The position numbers were made by a program, and so were the translations under genes. Under the pieces are notes generated by a model. That model was given only the letters and a program-made list of their open reading frames with translations. It did no database searches and was not told the origin of the DNA. Source: Clitoria ternatea (taxonomy: Eukaryota > Streptophyta > Magnoliopsida > Fabales > Fabaceae). Taken from it: DNA of 64,000 nt. Location of the stretch: assembly GCA_037962975.1 (NCBI GenBank), contig CM075671.1, forward strand, positions 41,192,501 through 41,256,500. Reading direction: 5' to 3'. Of the stretch, positions 57,480 to 64,000 are shown one piece after another; within the stretch, counting starts at the first letter, position 1, and the number at the start of each line of letters is the position of its first letter.

Positions 57480-59110
57480 TATATGCTTATGCATAACTCA
57501 ATCTCATTAGGATTTTCTCTCCCTCTCATCTAGGGTACATTCATACTCGATAACACTATTAATTTCCCATAGTCAGCATATCTATATATATATTCCAATC
57601 ATAAGATTTCAACATTCATCAAACCACACATGGATTCCATAACATTTTAACACATATTATACCACTTATAGCCTCATTAAGGCTTCAATCCATAATTAAT
57701 CAATTTAAGCACCAAGTTCAATTTTCACATCACAAACATATGATATCACACTCATTCAAGTAAACATGCCACATTACATCATCATATACATTATCAATAT
57801 AATGTTTTCATACATTTAGAAAATACACCCCCTCTCCTACCTCAAGAGAAGTAGATCTCCGGGTTTTATGTTCCCGCTTCACCCGTGTTATCAAGTCCTA
57901 CACCAATCATTATAGGACCATATCAATTATTCATTCAAAGGCCATTTCAATATACATATACATATCTATGTATACATGATTTTCATCATGTGGAAGCTAT
58001 TCATGGATTTTCTTTATTTACCCATTTAGGCTTCGGGAATTCATTCCCTTAACTCACCATTCATTATTATCAAAGTAAAAACCTAATTAATTAGGTCACC
58101 TTATATATTAAATTTCCCACCAACACCTTGGTGAGTTTCCCATTTATTGTGACTTCTAATCAACATTATAAATCATCATTAAATGCCTCTATCTCATCAT
58201 TTATAACACTTCCCTCATCAATAAGTATTAACCCCATCTACATTACACATTTCCCCCAAATCCAAGGTTAGGGTTTCCACCAAACCCACCAACCTTCATA
58301 AATACTTATTAACCTCCATCTTCTCCCCACCATAATTGCAACTACCTCATTAATTATTCATAAAGCTTACACTTATGTCAACCCATCTTAGGGTTTCCAC
58401 ATTTGGAGCTTCTCTTAACAACCCACATACATTAAATGCTTTCTTAACACCAAAGCTACAACTATATGTTCAATACATGGAAAAATGGTAATAATCTTAC
58501 CTCAAGAGAAGAAAAGAGTGGGTTTGCAAGAGAGGAGAAGGGCCATACGAAAATAAGAGAAAGGAAGGGAGAAGAGACTTCAAGCTCCAAGCTTTCCTTG
58601 AGCCTCTTAAAGAGTGACAATGGAGGAGGGAAATGTATCTCCTTTTAGCTTAGGGTTTTAGGGGAAGATGAAGAGGAATAATGAAGAAGAAGAAGTGTGT
58701 TTTGCATAAGAGAAGAAGAGAGTGTCACGAGAATAAGAGTGGAAATGGTGAGGTTTTGTTTTTATTTTTCCTCTTTCACTTAAACTCTTCCGTTTTTAAA
58801 TAAACAGGCTCTCCGTTCAGGCTCAATACATACTCTAAAAATTATTCCGAATATATATTCGGATTCCCAATAATATTATCTACGGCCCTGACCAACGGTA
58901 TCTCAATCAGAGATACTTGGTCCGGCACCCATATTTTATCCGGGTCAGTTTTTAGCTTATCCGGTCACAATAACTCACTAACAGTCTCCGAAAATCTTAA
59001 TTAAATTATTTCTAGCATTTTGGGATATTAATTATTCCACATTTAATTATTCAATATTTATTTTCTTAATTTAGCTTTCTATTTTTAAAAATTCAGGGTG
59101 TTACAAGTTG

Positions 59111-59456
59111 CGAGTACTTACACCTTTTAATATATCACCTAGAATATTGTCGATAGGATGATGTCTTGATGTAATCCATTCTTTAAGAGCACTGATGGGC
59201 TCATTGGTTCTTTGTAGATCTTTGTTTTCTTTGTCGTTCCCTTCTTCTTCTTCTTTGTTGTCTTCTTGATTGACACTGTTTTCTTCTTCTCTTTTTGGCT
59301 TTCAAAGTTGAGTCTTAAGAGATATCTACACAATCAATACATTCTTTTCTCAAAGGATTTTGCTTAAATTCATCAAAATTTACACGAACAGATTCTTTAA
59401 TAGTACAAGTTCATTTGTTAAAGATCGATAAGCTTTACTAGATAATTTATAGTTCA
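59111..59456 (-). pseudogene. E3 pol, linker between integrase and RT
   Basis: Minus strand text near 59,139-59,215 gives EPMSPSVLLKNGLHQDIILS-like sequence, matching the conserved Copia linker EPISALKEWITSRHHPIDNI with one frameshift, preceded by a Lys-rich low-complexity tract at 59,220-59,300. It rejoins RT across solo LTR G. No catalytic role. Confidence 0.55.
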
Positions 59457-60650
59457 TAGTTAGACTTAGAAGGTGGGTTGAATAAGTCTTAATTCTTTTT
59501 TATGCGAAATAAATAACAGGGGTCTGATCAGCGTTTTAGACTCTTTTAAGAATCAAACCTTTAATGAAGAGAAAGGCAAAGAAAAGATAACTCAATAGAT
59601 TTATACTGGTTCACTTCCAAAGTAGAAGCTACATCTAGTACCTTTAAACTTGAAGGATTTTCACTATGTAAAAACACCTTTTACACAAACAGCACCAAAC
59701 CAGTGCCTTAAGTATTCTTGATTCCAGCCTCTTTTGGCTTATACCCAAGTATTTTTTCAACAAGCCACTCCTGGCTCAATAACTCAAGTATTCTTTCAAA
59801 AGCCTCTTCAAGCCACAAAGTGTTTCCTACTTAGTCTACAAGCTGGTGAACACACCAGACTAGTTACAATACAGTATGTATTGAAAAGAGATAGTTTATG
59901 TTATAGAGATAAATTAGTGTAAAGAGATATTGAATAATGAAGCAAGGTACACTAAGACTGACTTGTGCTTGAAGTACAAGAACTTAGAACTTTTTACAAT
60001 CGGAGACTTTAAAACTTTAGTTCTTGCGAGAGAAAATGATTAGAGAGTATTCAATTCAACAAAGACTCTTCAAGGTTTGAAATCTTTTGATATTTATAGG
60101 CTCTTTAAGATAGGCGTTGATCAGCCATTGAAGAGGATATAGTCATTGATCAATTTCTGATGCTGAAAAGGTACACATGTGTACAGTTTGAGTCAAGCGT
60201 GCTTCAGAGCTTATACCAAAATGGTTCATTTTGATATTCTATACCAAAAGATACCTATTTGCTTAACCATTTTGAGTTAACAAGTACACTCTCATAGACG
60301 TTGACCTTAGACTTTCTGATCTGCCATAGTTTTAGCTTTTCCTGACGCTTTTAGGATGTGCGAGGCATCTTCCTTAATTACTGCGTGTAGTACTTCAGCT
60401 TTTTATATTCTTTCCTTTTTAGTGAATGACGCAGAATTGAGACATGAAAGTTCTTGTTGACTCTTTCATAGAAATGAAGAGTTTCTTTTCAGAGACATTC
60501 TTTGAGGAAGAAGTGATACTTCCGGGTCTGATGCTTCATTCAGACTTTTCTTTTTCATGCTTTGATAATTGTAGCAGACTTATCTTTTAGAGACAATTTT
60601 GGTTGAATGGACCCCTTACTTCTTTCAACACATGCACTTCACACTTTCCC
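59457..60650. mobile_element. Probable solo LTR H (Copia-like), about 1.2 kb, boundaries uncertain
   Basis: The pol reading frame stops and a segment starting TAGTTAGACTTAGAAGGTGG follows. The GGGTTGAATAAG phrase resembles the start of Sirevirus LTRs, including E3's own (GGGGGTTGAATTGAATGG). Length of about 1.2 kb matches the E3 LTR. Coding resumes near 60,690 in integrase. No target duplication was found and the right edge may lie anywhere between 60,620 and 60,690. Confidence 0.45.
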
Positions 60651-60696
60651 ATAATACTCATTGAACTAGTTAGAAAAACAAGTGAGTAAACTTCAT

Positions 60697-61570
60697 TTAA
60701 TTGAGAGTCATGGGTGTCATTAATAAATCCCAGGGGTTTAGACTTCTTAATCTTGCATTCAGATTTGGATCTAACAATAATGAATAACCTAGAAAGATTG
60801 CTTCATCAGACTTAGCATTGAATTTGCCTAAGTTATCATTTCTATTGTTTAGAACGAAACATTTGCATCCAAAGACATGTAAATAAAAGATGTTTAGTTT
60901 TCGTCCTTTGTAAAGCTTATAGGGGGCTTTCTTTAAAATCGGTCTTATCAAACAACGATTCATGATATAGCAAGCCGTGCTAACAGGATCAGCCCAAAAA
61001 CTTTTTACAATTTTGCTATCATTTAACATAGTTCTTATAAGCTTCTCTAAAGATCAATTTTTCCTTTTCGCTACGCCATTTTGTGTGGAGTCCTAGGAGC
61101 CAAAAAATTATGTTCAATGTCATGTTTTTCACAAAATTTTTTGAAAATATGATTATCAAATTCTCCCCCATGGTTGGTCTGAATGGTGCAATTGTTGTAT
61201 TCTTTTCATTTTAGATAACTTTAGCAAGTCGTTTAAATGCTTTAAATGTTTCATGTTTATGAGTCAAAAATAAAGTCTACGTGAATCTAGAAAAATCATC
61301 CATAATCACAAGCGCATATAATTGCCACTAAACCTTAATTTTAGAGGGTCTAAAAAGATCCATGTGTAAATGTTGTAAGGGTCTAGTAATTGATACAATA
61401 TTTTCGATTGAAAAGAAGTTTTTATTTGCTTCCCTTTCTTACAAGAATCACAAAATAGATTTTCAAATTTGAGCTTTGGTAACTCAACTACTAGTACTTT
61501 CGAAACGAGTTTATTTAAATGATCAAAGTGAATATGGGCGATTCTTCTATGCCATAACCAAGACTCATCT
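60697..61570 (-). pseudogene. E3 pol, integrase core
   Basis: 61,029-60,697 is open: SFWADPVSTACYIMNRCLI, KKAPYKLYKGRKLN and LHVFGCKCFVLNN, the standard Copia integrase C-terminal region. Further upstream (about 61,070-61,190) a frame reads HGGEFDNHIFKKFC, with Asn where the second catalytic Asp (SDHGGEF) belongs, and then APRTPHKMA, where TPQQNGVVER with the catalytic Glu should follow but the frame breaks. Inactive. Confidence 0.75.
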
Positions 61571-61587
61571 TCTTTAGATAGAAAACA

Positions 61588-61974
61588 TTATGCATCATTT
61601 GAAGCTAGTCTATCTAGATCAATCATGTAAATATTATCAATTCTTTGACCGATGAACTTTACCTCTTTGTTTATTTTATTTTCAATTATACAGTCTCTTG
61701 ATTCAAATAAAACTCTATACCCTTTATTGTATAGTTGACTAATACTTAGAAAATTATGTTTTAGCCCTTCTATGTATAGAACGTCATTAATAGAGTTATA
61801 GGGATTTTTACCGATATTACCGTAACCGAGAATCTTCCCTTTAGTGTTGTCACTATAGGTTACACTCCCCTTTCTTTTTAGAGTAAAAGTGGTGAATTTT
61901 GCTATGTCCCCGATCATGTGTTTTGAACACCCGTTGTCCAAGTACCAATGAGTGTTACTTGCCCTGAAGCACAC
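61588..61974 (-). pseudogene. E3 pol, protease and GAG pre-integrase
   Basis: 128 residues. The aspartic protease signature reads HWYLDNGCSKHM, with DNG where DSG or DTG is expected. Then FTLKRKGSVTYSDNTKGKIL and LYIEGLKHNFLSISQLYNKG, the conserved VxGLxxNLLSISQLC pre-integrase block. Only residues around the active site changed; the rest of the domain is well kept. Confidence 0.85.
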
Positions 61975-62057
61975 CTACAAGACAGATTAAGTTAGGATTT
62001 TGGTACCCATTTTATGTTAGGTCCTCAAAGGTTAGTTTGTAAAGTTCCTTTTGGATC

Positions 62058-63637
62058 TCATACCTTTCTAACCATTTTTGCTCCTAACTTTCTAACATTA
62101 CAAGTAGATGTGGTGTGTCCTTTAATACCACAGTGAAAGCATTTGATAAAAGAAGTCGATGATTTCTTAGAGGAAACAAAGAAATTTTTGTACAAATTTT
62201 CATTTTTATTGTCATTATATCCTAAACCTCTTTTATCAAACATGCATCTTTGTTTACCTAGTAAAGCATCCAAATTATCTCTTCTATTAGGGATTTTTTC
62301 TAGAGTCCTATTTAAGTCTATCACTTCTTTTTCCAACTTTTCACTTTATGAACATTTCACATTCCATAGAGTTGTTACACGGTTTTAGAGAATTTAGCTT
62401 ATTGTTTTCATTTAGTAATTTCTCATTTTCCTTACAAGTATCCAATAGATGTGATTGAAGAGTAGCAATAGTTTTTCTAGATAATTTATACTTATTAGAG
62501 AGCTTAATGAATTGAGAGTGCAATTCTTCAAAAGCAATGAGAATTTCTCCCTTAGTAAAATCATCGTCTAAGTCAAAGTCATTTACCTCATTTTGTTCCT
62601 CATTGTGGCTTGCCATGAGACATAGATTGGATACTTTATCTTCTAATTCGCTTGAGCTACTTATGTCATTCTCATCCTAAGCAATGTACGTCTTTCGTCT
62701 CTCCTTCTTTTCTTTGCCCTTCTTCTTAGGTTCAGACAATCGGCCTTGAAATGTCCTTCCTTTCCATATTTGAAGCAAGAAGATGAAGGAGTGTTATCTT
62801 TAGAGAAAATTTTCTTACCTCGATTGTTTGTATTCCTTTAAAACTTTTTGTTCCTCATGAATTTCCTGAACTTCTTTATGAATAGGCTCAAGTTCTCCTC
62901 GTTCGGATCTTCCTCATCTATTGAAGTTTCTTTGAGAGCAATGCTTCATTTCTTTTGGAGCTTCTCTTCTTCTTCTGCTATTTTTATCTTTCAATTCTTG
63001 TTCTTGTTCTTACAATTTGCCAAATAAAGTAGCTAGAGACATTTCATTCACGTTTAGTATTTGTTTGATGGTTGTGATTAATGGTTGCCATTCCCTAATA
63101 AGACTTTTCAACACTTTATGGATAAGATCTTTGTTAAAATAAGATTTTCCAAGAGTAATAAGATGATTAATAATTAGAGTAAATCATTTTTTAAGCTCTA
63201 AAATGGTTTCACCAGAATTCATACGAAAACTTTCATATTGACTAGTCAAAGTTGCAATTTTAGATTCCTTAACATCACTAGTTCCTTCATGAGTAGTTTT
63301 CAATATATCCCACATATCTTAAGTAGATTTACATGTAACAATTCTAAAGAATTCGTCTGGTCCTAAAGCAAGAGTAATAAGATTTTTTGCCTTATAATTA
63401 TATTAAACTTTTTTCTCTTCATCACAAGTCCAATCATCTATTGGTTTTTCAATTTTTTTCCATTCACTATACTTTTAGATGCATAAGGACCATTTTCAAT
63501 AGCATTCCATATTTTTAAATCAATAAATCGAATAAAATTTTCATTCTTTTTTTCCAAAAAACATACCCTTCATCATTGAAGGTCGGAGGCCTATTTATGG
63601 CACCACCCTCAGGGATAAGATAAGAAGTTGAGGCCAT
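62058..63637 (-). pseudogene. E3 gag, Copia type
   Basis: Begins at an ATG at 63,637 (ASTSYLIPEGGAINRPPTFN, the gag N-terminus), continuing with ENGPYASKSIVNG near 63,470. The middle is broken. 62,616-62,341 and 62,336-62,058 are open: a Glu/Lys-rich coiled part (LLDTCKENEKLLNENNK), then a nucleocapsid CCHC knuckle CFHCGIKGHTTSTC near 62,120. Gag coats the element RNA. Multiple frameshifts make it non-functional. Confidence 0.75.
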
Positions 63638-63674
63638 CTTTTCTCTTGAAGTTGTTAAGCTAATCAACCAAGAG

Positions 63675-63690
63675 TCAAGCTCTGATACCA
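63675..63690 (-). other. E3 primer binding site, initiator Met tRNA
   Basis: Minus strand TGGTATCAGAGCTTGA, beginning two bases from the 5' LTR edge at 63,693. Its first twelve bases are the standard plant Copia PBS, complementary to the 3' end of initiator tRNA-Met. Confidence 0.95.
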
Positions 63691-63692
63691 CT

Positions 63693-64000
63693 TGTTACCA
63701 AGTGGCCTCAATACTCAAGAGGGGGGGTTGAATTGAATGGTTTAAAAAGCATTTAGAATGTACTTGGAAATCGTTCTTTTATACTTAAAGGTACTTAATG
63801 AACAAAATTAAATCTCAAAGTGGAAATATAACACTTTGGCAGACCAATTCAATAGAGTACAATTAAATAAAGACAACAATTAAAATAAGATTAGGGAAAG
63901 AAGAAATGCAAACCGATATACTAGTTCCATTATTACCATTGTGGTATACGTCTAGTTCCTAAGAAAACCACTTGGGGAAGTTCCACTATTGAGAATTTGA
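63693..64000 (-). repeat. E3 right (5') LTR, cut by window end
   Basis: TGTTACCAAGTGGCCTCAAT and following text align to the left LTR at 50,475-50,760 with several substitutions and small indels, e.g. the shared phrase AGACCAATTCAATAGAGTA. Only 308 bases lie in the window. Confidence 0.9.

Larger units (their letters stand above)
55355..59105 (+). mobile_element. Solo LTR G, 3,751 bp, inside E3 pol
   Basis: Starts TGTGACGCCCC and ends CAGGGTGTTACA. Flanks are agtta (55,350-55,354) and agttg (59,106-59,110), a 5-bp duplication with one mismatch. Coding of the E3 linker continues on both sides. It contains the TAATCGATTA array (55,535-55,965), a 68-bp tandem array (57,091-57,411) and a TA microsatellite (57,442-57,476). 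No gag or pol. It shares no long similarity with copies A-D. Confidence 0.85.
50475..64000 (-). mobile_element. E3: decayed Sirevirus-like Copia element, right LTR off the window
   Basis: Left LTR at 50,475-52,997 (holding solo LTR I). Right LTR from 63,693 to the window end. The minus order is LTR, PBS, gag, protease, integrase, RT, RNase H, PPT, LTR. The integrase-before-RT order makes it Copia. The initiator Met PBS, the long LTRs and several AAAGGGGGAGA-type purine tracts near the 3' LTR suggest the Sirevirus lineage. No env-like ORF follows RNase H. gag-pol is broken by stops, frameshifts and two LTR insertions (G and H). Confidence 0.85.

Noticed and set aside
59396..59450. Short match of 59,430-59,450 to gag text at 62,475-62,495 (CTAGATAATTTATA)
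   Set aside because: Only 14 bases agree; too short in AT-rich DNA to claim a duplicated gag fragment.

Overview
The window is plant nuclear DNA made almost entirely of transposable elements; I found no host gene. The plant assignment rests on Tat-lineage Ty3 and Sirevirus-like Copia retrotransposons, an L1-type LINE with plant-like domains, Tourist and hAT MITEs, and AT-rich filler. A papilionoid legume such as a soybean or bean relative is my guess, from recollection that LTRs rich in TAATCGATTA are common there; this is low confidence. The repeat density suggests pericentromeric heterochromatin (inference).

Layout. 1-1,355: right end of a CACTA-like transposon. 1,668-5,561: a SINE-like unit split by a 3.8-kb solo LTR (copy A). 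5,600-12,999: decayed LINE-1 on the + strand, split by a related solo LTR (copy B) and holding a hAT MITE in its 3' end. 13,016-16,743: a second LINE on the - strand, inserted at the A-tail of the first, with a 16-bp target duplication. 17,403-19,485: two hAT-type MITEs, each with a perfect 8-bp target duplication. About 19,816-24,275: solo LTR copy C, reversed, carrying a Tourist MITE. 24,276-26,412: non-coding DNA with a hairpin-rich MITE.

26,413-50,474 is an old Tat-like Ty3 element (E2), minus-oriented. It keeps LTRs, primer site, repeats and an antisense gene but has lost nearly all gag-pol. It is split by solo LTR D (27,559-43,387) and solo LTR F (43,988-47,077). Solo LTR D is itself split by a complete, younger Tat element, E1 (28,769-41,375). 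E1 has two 921-bp LTRs about 1.5% different by eye count, a 5-bp ATATA target duplication, PBS and PPT. Its gag-pol (40,380-34,933) is one continuous frame broken by five stops and no frameshift. Two tandem-repeat arrays follow, then a gene on the opposite strand (30,344-33,184) with its own TATA box and an apparent 84-bp intron.

50,475-64,000: a decayed minus-oriented Sirevirus-like Copia element (E3) inserted into E2's right LTR, its own right LTR running off the window. Its left LTR contains a Copia-type solo LTR (I, 51,498-52,806, perfect TSD). Its pol contains solo LTR G (55,355-59,105) and probably another solo LTR (H).

The most notable signals are the antisense promoter-intron gene conserved between E1 and E2, the survival of that gene in E2 after gag-pol was lost, and arrays of the palindrome TAATCGATTA shared by unrelated LTR families.
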